From Eubacteriaceae bacterium (GTDB lineage: Bacteria > Bacillota > Clostridia > Lachnospirales > Lachnospiraceae), in the NCBI GenBank assembly GCA_902363805.1, contig CABJBF010000003.1:324564-388563 (forward strand): a stretch of DNA of 64,000 nt. The letters run 5' to 3'. Below the pieces are notes generated by a model. The model saw only the letters and a program-made list of their open reading frames with translations, ran no database searches and was not told the DNA's origin. Both the position numbers and the translations under genes were made by a program. Below are positions 1 through 9,119 of the stretch, piece by piece (positions within the stretch are counted from its first letter, which is position 1; each line of letters starts with the position of its first letter).

Positions 1-401
1 GATATAAGTATCATCACATCCTGAATCATTTTTTCATTTGTCATTTTATTAATAATCATTTCTTCCTGATTATCATTCGTCCCGATGTAATCTGTTTCTA
101 CCGGACCGGCTTCTAATAATTTTTGTTTATAAAATCTGCTCCGATAAAAATCTGTTATTTTATTTGATGCCAACCTGTAAAGCCATGTTCTAAAAGAAGC
201 TTTTTTCTCATCATAGCTATGTAATCCATTTAATACTGCTATAAAAATGTCCTGCGTCATGTCCATCGCTAACTCTTTTTCCTGAAGTTGTTTATAAGCA
301 TAAACATAAATTTCGTCATAATATCTGCTGACCAGTTCATTTGCTGAGTTTCTGTCATTTTTCTTTTTTATCTCTCTAATAAGCCTATAATCTGAATGCA
401 T
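1..401 (-). CDS. ECF-type RNA polymerase sigma factor (3' end outside window)
   Basis: A frame runs without stops from an ATG at 399-401 to the window edge, so the C-terminal part is missing. The visible ~133 residues match sigma-70 region 2 of extracytoplasmic-function factors: an N-terminal NELVSRYYDEIYVYAYK stretch, then AMDMTQDIFIAVLNGL (the D-x-x-Q-D-x-F core-binding helix) and a region 2.4-like FRTWLYRLASNKITDFYRSR. A purine-rich CAGGAG site lies about 6 bases upstream of the ATG. ECF factors direct RNA polymerase to stress or surface regulons. No anti-sigma gene is visible because the downstream side is cut. Family is secure; the target regulon is unknown. Confidence 0.85.
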   Translation of the reverse strand, partial: MHSDYRLIREIKKKNDRNSANELVSRYYDEIYVYAYKQLQEKELAMDMTQDIFIAVLNGLHSYDEKKASFRTWLYRLASNKITDFYRSRFYKQKLLEAGPVETDYIGTNDNQEEMIINKMTNEKMIQDVMILI

Positions 402-628
402 TCTTTTTCTCCTGTAATTTGTATTACATTATTATATACGAAAATTAATTGAAAATAGTTTTAATATTTATTATATTGGAGGAATTTCTTATTTAATCCC
501 TCTTTTTCTACTTATAATTAACTTTATGATAATTAATATATTAAAATTAAAATCAGACAGATAACCTAGATTAGATATATTTAATAAATGATTTAGATAT
601 TTATTATCTAAAAAGATATTACAAACTC

Positions 629-667
629 AAAATGCCACTTGATTTTATTTCAATCAAGTGGCATTTT
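629..667. terminator. Bidirectional intrinsic terminator
   Basis: A 16-bp perfect inverted repeat (left arm AAAATGCCACTTGATT, loop TTATTTC) has A/T runs on both sides. It lies just past the stop of the LRR/Fn3 gene ending at 707 and can end transcripts from that minus-strand gene. Confidence 0.8.
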
Positions 668-706
668 ATCTGGACACTCCTAATTTTGACATCATGAGTT
701 CCTGTA

Positions 707-2839
707 TTACTTACATTTAATGCTTTTTACTTTACTCCATTTTGTGTATTTTTTCTTTCCTTTTGTTATGTTATATGCTCTTACTCTTACAAAATATTTC
801 TTACCAGCTTTAAGTTTTTTAATCTGTATTGAATGCTTATTTGTTTTCACAATTTTTTTATTCTTTGTGAATTTCTTATTCATTGCGTATTGTATCTGAT
901 AGCCTTTGGCATTAGACACTTTATTCCATTTAACTGTTATTGTCTTTTTCTTTTTAGATGATAATTTTATGTTAATTTTTGCTTTCGCAATTTTAGTTTT
1001 TTCCTTAGTTTGATTCGTTTTATCTGCGTTTTTATTCACAATCTTGCATTGTATTCCATTTGCTTTAGCATACTGTGCTGCATATGAATTTTCAGTTGTA
1101 TATATTGTAACTGAAATAACCGGTTTTCCACTGCCAATCCAGAAATATCCTGTTTCGAAACAACTTTTTCCTATGCTATTAACGCTTGCAGGAATTGTTA
1201 TTTTTTTCAAATTTCTGCAACCATAAAATGCTTCATCCCCTATCTTCTGTAAACCTTTGCCAATTTCAACTTCTTCTAAATTATCAAAACTTTTAAATTC
1301 ATTATCCGGAATGCTTGTTATTCCTGACTTAATTACAATTTTCTTTACTTTGTTCCTTATATTTGTCCATGTGTTGTCAGATGATGAATAACTAAATCCT
1401 CTACTTGTTGATGAAACTGGATATCTATAATGAACTTTTGTATCAATATCTATCGCACCTGAACCTGATATTGTTAATGTTCCATTTGAAGACTCAAAAT
1501 CCCATGTTGCATTTTGTCCTGCTACACGATATATTTTTTTATCCATCTTTCCACTATTAATATCTATAGAATAAAAATCAACCATATTTGAACTTGATGC
1601 ATAATATATAATCTTTGAACCATCTACAATCGGATGACAATCTGAAATTGGTGCTGATGCCGTAAATTCCTGACTAATTTTATTACCATTTCCATCTACA
1701 AAAATGTAATGTAAAATAGATGACTCTAATAAATCTTCTGTCCCTGCAGTCTGACTTTTTCCATATTCTTCCCATGAAATCATAAACTTGTTATCATTTA
1801 TTTTTGTTATTTGAGTTCCAATAAAACAACTTCCATCATCTTTATAGTTAGTCATCCATTTTATCTGTGTATTTTCTTCATCAAATTCATTCTGTGAAGT
1901 AACTGTAAGATAAATATTATGTGCTGTATTCGTATTTACAACTTCATATTGACTTTGATCTATAGATGTTCCCAAACACAAAACATTATCTGCCGAAACA
2001 GCTAAATCATCTACACTTGCATAACATGATATAGCCCATGCGGATGTATGCTCACCACCATATTCAAGTAATGGAATTGATTCTGCTCTTAATGAATCAG
2101 CATTGTATTTTGTAAGTTTAGTATATCTTGAACCTTCACTTTGTTCTAAAACATACAAATTTGAATTCTTCTCAACTATGTATTGTGCAAAAGAATGCCA
2201 CAAATCGCTTTTAACTATCTGACCCGTCATTGTATTTTCATCCACGCTAATCATTAAAAATCCCTGATGTCCCTGCTTATACATTGGATCTACATAACCC
2301 TGATGCCCTGTTACAACAAATAATTTCCCATTGCATTCTGTCATTTCAACACACCCATAGTCAAATGGATACCTTACTTCTCCACCAAATAAATTGCTGT
2401 TTCCTGTAATTGATGCTGCTCCAATTCTGTTCCAATCTTTATCATATTTTATTACACGAATTACCTCTGCAGTATCTGATTCATCAGTGTTGCTTACTCC
2501 TTCAACCAAATAATATCCATTATTTCCTGCATAAAATCCACCCCACATCGGCAATTCCATGTTTATATTTTTTCTGCTCTGTATATTAAAATTCTTGTCA
2601 TAATATTCTATTCCAATGTTTTCTTCATTATAAAAAACACGCATATATCCATTCGCCAAATTAACCAGCTGTGACTTCTTTCTTAATGAAACGTTCAAAT
2701 TATCATATGCTGTCGGAATTAGTCCGTTATCTGCTTTAACCTCTTTCTTTGACACAATTCCATATGAACAACTTAACGATATTGTTAATACTGTTGCTAC
2801 AAGTTTATTTAAAAAATTTTTCATTTTATTTTGTTTCAT
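707..2839 (-). CDS. Secreted LRR (BspA-type) and fibronectin-III surface protein
   Basis: A 710-residue exported protein. Residues 1-36 form a signal peptide (basic start, hydrophobic LVATVLTISLSCSYGIV). Residues ~40-440 are a large unassigned region with WMTNY/YASSS-like blades that may form a beta-propeller; this is inference. Residues ~445-475 carry the BspA-type lead-in ATWDFESSNGTLTISGSGAI, followed by leucine-rich repeats of the LRR_5 type (SIPDNEFKSFDNLEEVEIG, IGDEAFYGCRNLKKITIP) to ~600. A C-terminal basic fibronectin-III domain (KGYQIQYAMNKKF, KKYFVRVRAYN) closes the protein. The same Fn3 style recurs in the amidase ending at 3967. No LPXTG signal is seen, so attachment is probably non-covalent. 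The start has an AGGAGG site and overlaps the end of the broken XRE frame by 14 bases. Confidence 0.75.
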   Translation of the reverse strand: MKQNKMKNFLNKLVATVLTISLSCSYGIVSKKEVKADNGLIPTAYDNLNVSLRKKSQLVNLANGYMRVFYNEENIGIEYYDKNFNIQSRKNINMELPMWGGFYAGNNGYYLVEGVSNTDESDTAEVIRVIKYDKDWNRIGAASITGNSNLFGGEVRYPFDYGCVEMTECNGKLFVVTGHQGYVDPMYKQGHQGFLMISVDENTMTGQIVKSDLWHSFAQYIVEKNSNLYVLEQSEGSRYTKLTKYNADSLRAESIPLLEYGGEHTSAWAISCYASVDDLAVSADNVLCLGTSIDQSQYEVVNTNTAHNIYLTVTSQNEFDEENTQIKWMTNYKDDGSCFIGTQITKINDNKFMISWEEYGKSQTAGTEDLLESSILHYIFVDGNGNKISQEFTASAPISDCHPIVDGSKIIYYASSSNMVDFYSIDINSGKMDKKIYRVAGQNATWDFESSNGTLTISGSGAIDIDTKVHYRYPVSSTSRGFSYSSSDNTWTNIRNKVKKIVIKSGITSIPDNEFKSFDNLEEVEIGKGLQKIGDEAFYGCRNLKKITIPASVNSIGKSCFETGYFWIGSGKPVISVTIYTTENSYAAQYAKANGIQCKIVNKNADKTNQTKEKTKIAKAKINIKLSSKKKKTITVKWNKVSNAKGYQIQYAMNKKFTKNKKIVKTNKHSIQIKKLKAGKKYFVRVRAYNITKGKKKYTKWSKVKSIKCK

Positions 2840-3085
2840 TTATAACCTCCTGAATATTTCTATAAGGAACATCCGTAAATAATTCCCTTAATTCATCTGC
2901 TACACCTAAAGCTGTTGCTATCTTTATAAGACTTATTAGCGATATCTGTCCTGTTGCTTCAAATCTTTTTATTGAGCCATAACTAACTCCACTCATATTT
3001 GCAAGTTTTTCCTGAGAAATAGAACGTCTTTTTCTTACATTTCTTAATCTATCTGCAATTTTTTTTCCAATAAGAGAAACAAACG
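2826..3085 (-). pseudogene. XRE-family helix-turn-helix regulator, 5'-truncated
   Basis: Reading the minus strand from about 3085 gives a clear Cro/CI-type helix-turn-helix: IADRLRNVRKRRSISQEKLA then NMSGVSYGSIKRFEATGQIS, with the TAA at 2826-2828. No start codon precedes the homology in frame. The frame runs straight into the other-strand sce7726-like fragment near 3074-3090, so the 5' end was probably lost in a rearrangement. The last codons overlap the start of the LRR/Fn3 gene. A TTG or similar start making a ~80-residue HTH peptide cannot be excluded. Confidence 0.6.
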
Positions 3086-3205
3086 GGTAAAGCCAGAGCT
3101 GATGCAGTACTGGTTACTCCTGAAAATATATATGGAATAGAAATAAAAAGTGATGCCGATACCTATACACGGTTAGCTAAACAGGTTAAATATTATAATT
3201 TATAT
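3074..3205 (+). pseudogene. sce7726-like nuclease-fold protein, internal fragment
   Basis: In the plus frame from 3074 the sequence reads ARADAVLVTPENIYGIEIKS and then DADTYTRLAKQVKYYN. The D-...-E-I-K-S-D-x-D-T-x-x-R-L-x-x-Q pattern resembles the core of sce7726-type proteins, whose fold is related to restriction nucleases. A stop (TAA at 3071-3073) sits directly in front and no start codon is available. Similarity fades after about 3205. It is a remnant, abutting the truncated XRE gene on the opposite strand. The family name rests on motif recall and is the least certain part. Confidence 0.45.
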
Positions 3206-3291
3206 ATTAAAATTAACCCCAAAAGTTTAATTTCATATTTAAAAATTACAATATTTATACAGAAACTTATTTTCAATCACATAATTATCGC

Positions 3292-3894
3292 CTACATAAT
3301 TTCAAAAATCATAATCCGTTCTCTACTATCATTTCCGTCAAATAAATCTCTGCAATCAATCTCATCATAATACATTAATTCGTCTACCGTCATTAAATAC
3401 GAAATATATTCATCTGATGGATAATAAAAAAACAGTTGTATCGTTCTTATATTTTCATAATAAGAATCTAGTATCTGTGCAATTACTTTTTGCAAGATTT
3501 CTACAGAAAATGGGTTAAAGAAATAAATCTTATCCACACTTTCAAGTACTTCAAATTTCTCTGCATTTGCAAGTTCAATTATGACTTTATTAGATGACAC
3601 TGCAGTTTCTTTATTTGTCATTGCCTTTTCATAAATACGCTCATCGTACTCAATTCCAATTGATTTGCATTTTGTCTGATATGCCATAAAATAATCAACT
3701 CTTCCTTTGCCGCATCCATAATCAATCAATGTATTATTTTTACGTATAAGCCCACTGTTGGCAAGACGCTCTAGCACTGAATACGGCGTTGGCTCATAAG
3801 GATATCTATATTGGTCTGCTTTTGAATCATCTCTTCCTGTGGTGCGAATCTTAAGAAGTTTGTCCCACCTTATTTCGTTTTTGTCTTGTTTCAT
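3292..3894 (-). CDS. Class I SAM-dependent methyltransferase
   Basis: A 200-residue protein with the Rossmann-type SAM motif I LIDYGCGKGRVDYFMA at residues ~56-72, an acidic residue at the end of strand 2 (SIGIEYDERIYEKA) and a post-motif NPF (FFNPFSVEILQKVI) at ~125. N-P-F/P-P-Y-type motifs are common in N-methyltransferases, but the substrate cannot be told. Residues 1-45 (WDKLLKIRTTGRDD, YRYPYEPTPYSVLERL) resemble small clostridial methyltransferases of unknown target. The gene stands alone between a rearrangement scar and the amidase gene. Confidence 0.7.
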   Translation of the reverse strand: MKQDKNEIRWDKLLKIRTTGRDDSKADQYRYPYEPTPYSVLERLANSGLIRKNNTLIDYGCGKGRVDYFMAYQTKCKSIGIEYDERIYEKAMTNKETAVSSNKVIIELANAEKFEVLESVDKIYFFNPFSVEILQKVIAQILDSYYENIRTIQLFFYYPSDEYISYLMTVDELMYYDEIDCRDLFDGNDSRERIMIFEIM

Positions 3895-3966
3895 AATTTA
3901 TCGCAAAAATGCATATCTCCTATCTTACACTTTCCATTTTTTGACCTATTAATATCAGTAACTCAA

Positions 3967-5190
3967 TTACTTATTCACCTTATTCATTCCCTTAACAATT
4001 CCTACGGCAATTGTTTCTAATGTCTTATTTGAATGATTACTACTCTTATCTCCCACTTCTAAATCTACAGAAGGTATTGTAGAATAGGAAGTTTGAGTCA
4101 AATCAATTCCCATTACACCATTCCCATGTATTTTAACTCCGGCATTTTTCATTCCCAATACGAGATTTTTTCCTAATTTGTTATGTTTTTTCCAATTTTT
4201 AGAAACCGGATACATATTTTTATATGACTGATTATCTGGAACACCAATATAAAAAGCCCCTTTATTTGATGAAGTCGAATCATAATGAAGTGCAATATGA
4301 TAATCTGCGCAGTTATTTGCATATACAGTTCTTCCTATATTGTCTATCTGAGCATCTTCGCCTTCCCTAACCATTAAAACATTATATCCTGCTTTTAAAA
4401 GTTTCTGCTTAACTATCATTGCCAAATTTAATGTAGCCTTTGCTTCAGGTGTCCCGTCATTTAAAGTAGTTCCACCATTAATTGATGTAGCTCTTATTGC
4501 TCCCTGTGCAGTACTTCCGCCGGTTACCTTGGCGCTACCGTCAGGATGGCATAAAGTCTTAACACTTTCACCACCTTTAGTTCCATGTCCTGCATTTATG
4601 CAAACAGTTTTGTTCTTAACCTTTGATGCACTTGAAAAATATAAAACAGCTGAATCTGTATGTATTTTTGAATAACTTGCAAATTCCCATTTAGAATTCC
4701 ACGAAATTATTTCAGCACAGCTACTCCAGTCTGAATAATATTTATTTCTACCCTTCTTTGCATATCCTCTGACTCTTACATAGTAATTTTTCTTACTATT
4801 TAATTTAGCAAGTTTTGTAGAATTTTTATTTTGACCTTTTATCGTTTTAATTTTTGAGCTTACAAAATTTTGGTCTGTAGAATATTGAATCTGATATCCA
4901 TTAGCCTTACTATTTTTAGTCCACGAAACTGTAACATTTCCCGACTTTCCTGATAATATATTAATATTGCTTTGCTTAAGGGAATAATTCTTAACTTCCG
5001 GCAAAACTTTACTTTTATCTTCTTTTACGGCCTCTGTATTACCTGTAGAAATTTCTTCTGCTTCTACTATAGAATTAAATGCAATATTACCCGGCATTTT
5101 AAGTCCGTTATTATTAATTTCTGCAAATACAACTGTTGTTACTATAATCAGTCCTGATGCAATTATTTTTTTTATTGTATTTCTATTCAT
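3967..5190 (-). CDS. Secreted N-acetylmuramoyl-L-alanine amidase with Fn3 domain
   Basis: A 407-residue exported amidase that would cleave the lactyl-amide bond between MurNAc and the stem peptide. Residues 1-45 form a signal peptide/anchor (IIASGLIIVTTVVFA). Residues ~70-160 are a fibronectin-III domain close to that of the LRR/Fn3 protein (ANGYQIQYSTDQNF, KKNYYVRVRGYAKKG). Residues ~195-405 are Amidase_3: zinc His in VCINAGHGTKGG, zinc Glu in TPEAKATLNLAMIV, second zinc His in ALHYDSTSSNKGAF, and the catalytic Glu in SVDLEVGDKSSNHSN. All expected metal and catalytic positions are present. Insertions between the first His and Glu are longer than in short amidases. It belongs to the secreted cell-wall group with the M14 peptidase gene upstream of it. 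Confidence 0.85.
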   Translation of the reverse strand: MNRNTIKKIIASGLIIVTTVVFAEINNNGLKMPGNIAFNSIVEAEEISTGNTEAVKEDKSKVLPEVKNYSLKQSNINILSGKSGNVTVSWTKNSKANGYQIQYSTDQNFVSSKIKTIKGQNKNSTKLAKLNSKKNYYVRVRGYAKKGRNKYYSDWSSCAEIISWNSKWEFASYSKIHTDSAVLYFSSASKVKNKTVCINAGHGTKGGESVKTLCHPDGSAKVTGGSTAQGAIRATSINGGTTLNDGTPEAKATLNLAMIVKQKLLKAGYNVLMVREGEDAQIDNIGRTVYANNCADYHIALHYDSTSSNKGAFYIGVPDNQSYKNMYPVSKNWKKHNKLGKNLVLGMKNAGVKIHGNGVMGIDLTQTSYSTIPSVDLEVGDKSSNHSNKTLETIAVGIVKGMNKVNK

Positions 5191-5309
5191 ATACTACCAC
5201 CTTTCTTACTTACTCTGATAGATATTTATTAAGTGCAAATAAATTTAGCGGGGAATTTTTCTCAAATCAAATTAACCCATTTATTGTTTAACCTCTTATA
5301 TTTTTTCAG

Positions 5310-5348
5310 AAAAGGCGAAATCCTAAAGAATCCGGACTTCGCCTTTTT
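5310..5348 (-). terminator. Intrinsic terminator of the M14 carboxypeptidase gene
   Basis: AAAAGGCGAA and TTCGCCTTTT arms flank an inner ATCC/GGAT pairing. The element starts just beyond the stop codon of the minus-strand gene ending at 5350, and a T run follows on that strand. Confidence 0.75.
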
Positions 5349-5349
5349 A

Positions 5350-6738
5350 TTATAAATACATTTTTGCAACCGCTACTAATACATCTTTATTTGTCTTATA
5401 TATTTTCTTATACATGCTGTTTTTTACAGGTGCCGGTGTTAATCCTGTTTCTAATGTACAATTTAGTATATTTCTGGCATCAAGATAATCACTGAATGTT
5501 CCATAATGAGTCTTCCCACTTATTATGTGAGTATAATGTGTCATGGAATAAAGCATATTGCTAAGCTTTGTGTGATTAAGATGATACATAACTTCACCTG
5601 CCTGATGATAACAAATTACTACATCAGGTTTAACTTTCTCTACTACCGATACCTGTGCCTTTGTTTCCGGTTCAGATATAGGTGTTTTGCCGGCATACTG
5701 TTTATGCTCTGGTGTTTTTGCACCACCTCTGTCGAAACCTTCTGCGTAATTTCTATTTATATCTATACCTCTGGCATTTGCTTTCCATATCTTGAAATCA
5801 ACTCCATCTGCTATTTTATAAAGATTACTACGCAGCTTAGCATTTCTTATTTTTTTAGGTCCATACTGACTGATTGTTACTCCGTCCGGATTTACCATTG
5901 GCATAATTACTAATTTAACATTATTAAAGATTGTACTATATTTTTTTCCTTTATATTTTTTCGTATCATATCCTCTGCAATAATCTTCAATAACTTTCAT
6001 CATAAATTTAGTATTCATATACTCTCTTGCATGCACGGATGTTTCTACATAAACCGTTTTCTTTGCTTTAGCATTACCCAATGTAACATAGTATAAATTT
6101 CTTTTATCCAAACTTTTTACTGCAATATCAACTTTTAATATTGAACCGTAGGCTTTCTCTAATTTCTTTAAATCTACTTTCATATCTGAGTATGAATATT
6201 TTTTATCTGATGTATTTACTATTTTTTTAGCATTACATTTGTAGGTAATATATTTCGTTTCAACTAATAATTCCTGATTTCCCACTTTAATTAATGAATA
6301 TCCATTATTACATTCTTTATAAACATAATAACGAACACCTTTTTCAACTTCTGTCACTTTCTCTAATTTCAAATTATATGCAGAAACATTCTTCTTTACG
6401 TAGCCACCTTTTTTCACGTTCTTTCCTGTTGTGTCCACATCCGGTTTAGTTATCGGCTGTACAGTTGTTGTTTCTTCCGGTTTTGCCGTTGTCTCAGGTA
6501 TTGTTGTTGTCTCCTGAGGCACCGTTGTTTCAGGTATTACTGTTGTTTCCTGAGGCATAGTCGTTTCCGGTATTGTTGTTGCTTCCTGAGGTGTAGTCGT
6601 CTCAGGTATCGTTGTTGCTTCCTGTACGGTCGTTTCCGGTATTGTTATTTCTCCCATAGTTTCAGCTTTTATCTCTGTCAAGTTAATTCCCATTGCAATT
6701 ATTGCAATTAACATTAGTGTCTTTAGCGTATTTTTCAT
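5350..6738 (-). CDS. Secreted M14 zinc carboxypeptidase with Thr/Pro-rich linker
   Basis: A 462-residue exported metallocarboxypeptidase, likely acting on peptides or peptidoglycan stem peptides. Residues 1-25 form a signal peptide. Residues ~35-95 are about six near-identical P-E-T-T units (TTIPETT, PQEATTIPETT, PQETTVIPETT), a typical flexible surface linker. The M14 domain follows: zinc H-x-x-E in TSVHAREYMNTKFMM (~235), substrate-binding NPDGVTISQYG, RGIDINRNYAEGFD with the conserved N-R-N, third zinc His in VICYHQAGEVMYH, and the catalytic Glu in CTLETGLTP (~430). All catalytic residues are present. A short extra domain (residues ~110-165) sits between linker and catalytic domain. The gene is monocistronic with its own terminator. 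Confidence 0.85.
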   Translation of the reverse strand: MKNTLKTLMLIAIIAMGINLTEIKAETMGEITIPETTVQEATTIPETTTPQEATTIPETTMPQETTVIPETTVPQETTTIPETTAKPEETTTVQPITKPDVDTTGKNVKKGGYVKKNVSAYNLKLEKVTEVEKGVRYYVYKECNNGYSLIKVGNQELLVETKYITYKCNAKKIVNTSDKKYSYSDMKVDLKKLEKAYGSILKVDIAVKSLDKRNLYYVTLGNAKAKKTVYVETSVHAREYMNTKFMMKVIEDYCRGYDTKKYKGKKYSTIFNNVKLVIMPMVNPDGVTISQYGPKKIRNAKLRSNLYKIADGVDFKIWKANARGIDINRNYAEGFDRGGAKTPEHKQYAGKTPISEPETKAQVSVVEKVKPDVVICYHQAGEVMYHLNHTKLSNMLYSMTHYTHIISGKTHYGTFSDYLDARNILNCTLETGLTPAPVKNSMYKKIYKTNKDVLVAVAKMYL

Positions 6739-6897
6739 ATGTTTTTCCTTTCAATTTTTCGTTCCAGTTTGTACATAAACATTATACTACAAAATGCCTG
6801 TTTATTTAATTACAATAATGCTTTTTATAATAAAAAATATTAATTTAAATACTTGATTTTGTTGTATCATCTTTGCGAAATCTACATGTATTTATTT

Positions 6898-6934
6898 AAT
6901 TCGGTTTCGCCCGAGTCGATTGTCACCGAATAAA
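6898..6934. other. Imperfect hairpin beyond the HNH gene
   Basis: ATTCGGT and ACCGAAT arms enclose a G/C-richer loop, with A/T-rich sequence outside. It lies about 30 bases past the stop of the HNH gene and may be a weak terminator. It has no long T run. Confidence 0.35.
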
Positions 6935-6966
6935 ATTTAATTTTTCACTACTCAGCAAATACCTGA

Positions 6967-8133
6967 TTAAGAACCTTCTTTTAAACAGTTTTTCCATATA
7001 TCATATCCCTGTGTCATTGCAGACTCATATATGGGATGAAGTCTGCCATAAAGCACATTGAAAAATCTTTCTTTTTCAATTTTCTGTATGTATAATTCTT
7101 CCAATGGCCAAATCGAATTAAGATTGTGTTGTTTACATTTTTCAAATTTTTCTCTTGCCTTTTCGTTTGTCTGAATTGTTTCATTTAAAATATACTGATT
7201 ATCACAAAACTTCTTATAATAAGCATCCCAGTCCGGTAATTTATTGTTCTTGGAAGAATTCAGATTTCCGTCCATTGGAATCAAATTCCACAATTCATCA
7301 TTGGCAACATATGACCATGGTATAAAATGATCTATCGCATATTTGTTCTCTATATGCCGCTTTGAATATATATCTTTAAACCCAACACCATTAATATCTA
7401 TTACGCAGTCCCACAGCTTTCTAACATTTTCAAGTTTTCTTTCCTTGTCTTTTTCCGGTTCAAGTTTATAAATAAGTCCCGGAACTCCCGGATTTCTATC
7501 CTGCAAATATTTAATTTTTTTCATCTTAATCCAGCCACGGATTGTAACCATATTATCGATGAGAAAATTGTTCCACAACTTATTTATAATAACCTTTTTA
7601 GTTAATCCTCTACCATTCTCTATCGTATACAGTAAACATCTTTTCTTATTAATCATTTCAAAATAACTAATAAGTTTTCCAGTCTTACTCCATAATGGAT
7701 TATTCCCACCTAACTCTTTCACAAACGAAGAAAGTAATCTATATGGTACATTCTTCGCCAAGTCCTGCATCTCAGAATTAACACATTTACTGTTGCACTT
7801 TATTTTTTCAATGATAATATCCCTTGATTCATCATTTTTCACATCCACATTTTCGCTAATTTTATTTACTGCTCTTTCCAAAAGATTAAAACTTGTACCA
7901 TCTACTGATTTTGGCCCTAGTCTCAAGTGATATTCCTTTACCGCATACCATGCATCCGCTATCATGCCCGCAAAAACTTCCAAAAATGTAAACTCATTTT
8001 CTCCTCTTGCCACCAACTGCATTATGGAATCAAGCCAAAAGAATTTGTAACACTGAGTTGGATTTTCCAACATTCCTGCGAAACTTTTTATATTTAAATT
8101 ACAGTCATAAAAATATAATTCATCCATAGTCAT
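6967..8133 (-). CDS. HNH endonuclease domain protein
   Basis: A 388-residue protein. The C-terminal part (~265-305) is an HNH nuclease core: YAIDHFIPWSYVANDELWNL with the D-H pair, then LIPMDGNLNSSKNNKLP supplying the N-x8-N-x2-K ending. It has no zinc-knuckle Cys pairs. The N-terminal ~200 residues (FFWLDSIMQLVARGENEFTF, MIADAWYAVKEYHLRLGPKS) form a helical module I have seen only in stand-alone bacterial HNH proteins and may bind DNA or a regulator. It is the last gene of a tight minus-strand group with the SdpI-like and 91-residue genes. A host-defence role is an inference from the surrounding decayed toxin and nuclease genes. Start: ATG at 8133, or the second Met two codons on; a GGAGAAAG site precedes. 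Confidence 0.7.
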   Translation of the reverse strand: MTMDELYFYDCNLNIKSFAGMLENPTQCYKFFWLDSIMQLVARGENEFTFLEVFAGMIADAWYAVKEYHLRLGPKSVDGTSFNLLERAVNKISENVDVKNDESRDIIIEKIKCNSKCVNSEMQDLAKNVPYRLLSSFVKELGGNNPLWSKTGKLISYFEMINKKRCLLYTIENGRGLTKKVIINKLWNNFLIDNMVTIRGWIKMKKIKYLQDRNPGVPGLIYKLEPEKDKERKLENVRKLWDCVIDINGVGFKDIYSKRHIENKYAIDHFIPWSYVANDELWNLIPMDGNLNSSKNNKLPDWDAYYKKFCDNQYILNETIQTNEKAREKFEKCKQHNLNSIWPLEELYIQKIEKERFFNVLYGRLHPIYESAMTQGYDIWKNCLKEGS

Positions 8134-8171
8134 TCTCTAACTTTCTCCGTTAACATTATTGTCAAAATTCT

Positions 8172-8804
8172 CTAACGATATCCCTGCTCTTTCTTGATTT
8201 GCCTTTCAAGTTCTTTTGCAAGTTGTTCTTTCTCTACTTTTTCAATTGGTATTGTAATAATTACAGCGTAAATAATCCCTATTATCAACGGCCCAATCAA
8301 AAAGACATTACAGATAACAAAACTTAAAGTCTGTTCAACATGATTTATTGAAATAATTGTTGGCAAAATTACAAAACTTAACAATACAGAAGTAAATATA
8401 TGTGTCCTCCTCCAAACTTCAGGATAATCCATTGTTTGCTGAATTCTAATTCCAAAAAATCCATTTTCACTGGTAAATGGCATAACTACTGCTGCTACAA
8501 TCATTATAATCAAATACACAATGCAACCATAAGACGGCTTGTATAAAAATATATTTTTTGTAACATTTCCATTTATCCAAAACGCACCCATACATCCTGC
8601 TAATATTACAAACGATAATATGTAAAATAATTTTGACTTTATTCGTTTGTATAATATATGCGATGCAATCATTATCGCCACTGGCACAAATATAAAAACA
8701 TACATCAGAAATGGCAAATTAAATTTCATTTCTTTTGCAAATATCAAACTACTGATAACATGTGAAGTTGTAAATGAAACTAAATATTTTTCTTGTGTAG
8801 TCAT
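8172..8804 (-). CDS. SdpI-family integral membrane protein
   Basis: A 210-residue polytopic membrane protein with about six hydrophobic segments. The diagnostic SdpI signature is at residues ~118-140: NGFFGIRIQQTMDYPEVWRR followed by THIFTS (family pattern F-G-I-R-T-x-x-T-x-x-x-x-x-W-x-x-T-H). SdpI proteins include the Bacillus immunity protein and signal transducer against the SdpC toxin; most homologues have no known partner. No sdpC-like toxin or ArsR-type SdpR is visible nearby, so an immunity role is unproven. The basic C-terminus (KELERQIKKEQGYR) is cytoplasmic. Its start lies 4 bases after the stop of the 91-residue gene, which supports co-transcription. Confidence 0.7.
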   Translation of the reverse strand: MTTQEKYLVSFTTSHVISSLIFAKEMKFNLPFLMYVFIFVPVAIMIASHILYKRIKSKLFYILSFVILAGCMGAFWINGNVTKNIFLYKPSYGCIVYLIIMIVAAVVMPFTSENGFFGIRIQQTMDYPEVWRRTHIFTSVLLSFVILPTIISINHVEQTLSFVICNVFLIGPLIIGIIYAVIITIPIEKVEKEQLAKELERQIKKEQGYR

Positions 8805-8807
8805 TTT

Positions 8808-9083
8808 TCATACCTCCTTTTTATAACTTAATTGAACAACCCCATTAATAACATCTTCATCATAAATTTTTGGGCGTTCTTTTATTACTACTAAAATTGC
8901 TGCTTCAACAATGTTTTCTCTTGCATATAATCTACTTCCATCCGCTCTATGTTTAAACATATTCTTCAATTTTGACTCAAGCGATTTATTAAATACCATT
9001 GTTTGAATTTTTTCAAACTCAGAAGGTGAAATACTCATAGACATTGTTACATCTATAAATTCTTCTTTAAGTTGAGCAAACAT
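8808..9083 (-). CDS. Hypothetical 91-residue helical protein
   Basis: No family recognised. The protein is charged and predicted helical (SPSEFEKIQTMVFNKSLESK, ENIVEAAILVVIKERPKIYD), with no signal peptide and no Cys. It sits 4 bases ahead of the SdpI-like gene and after the broken AbiEii frame. The upstream ribosome site is weak. An antitoxin or small regulator would fit the size and place, but nothing in the sequence proves it. Confidence 0.5.
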   Translation of the reverse strand: MFAQLKEEFIDVTMSMSISPSEFEKIQTMVFNKSLESKLKNMFKHRADGSRLYARENIVEAAILVVIKERPKIYDEDVINGVVQLSYKKEV

Positions 9084-9119
9084 TTCTATTCTGTCATTTT
9101 CAATATAATAATAAATCTA

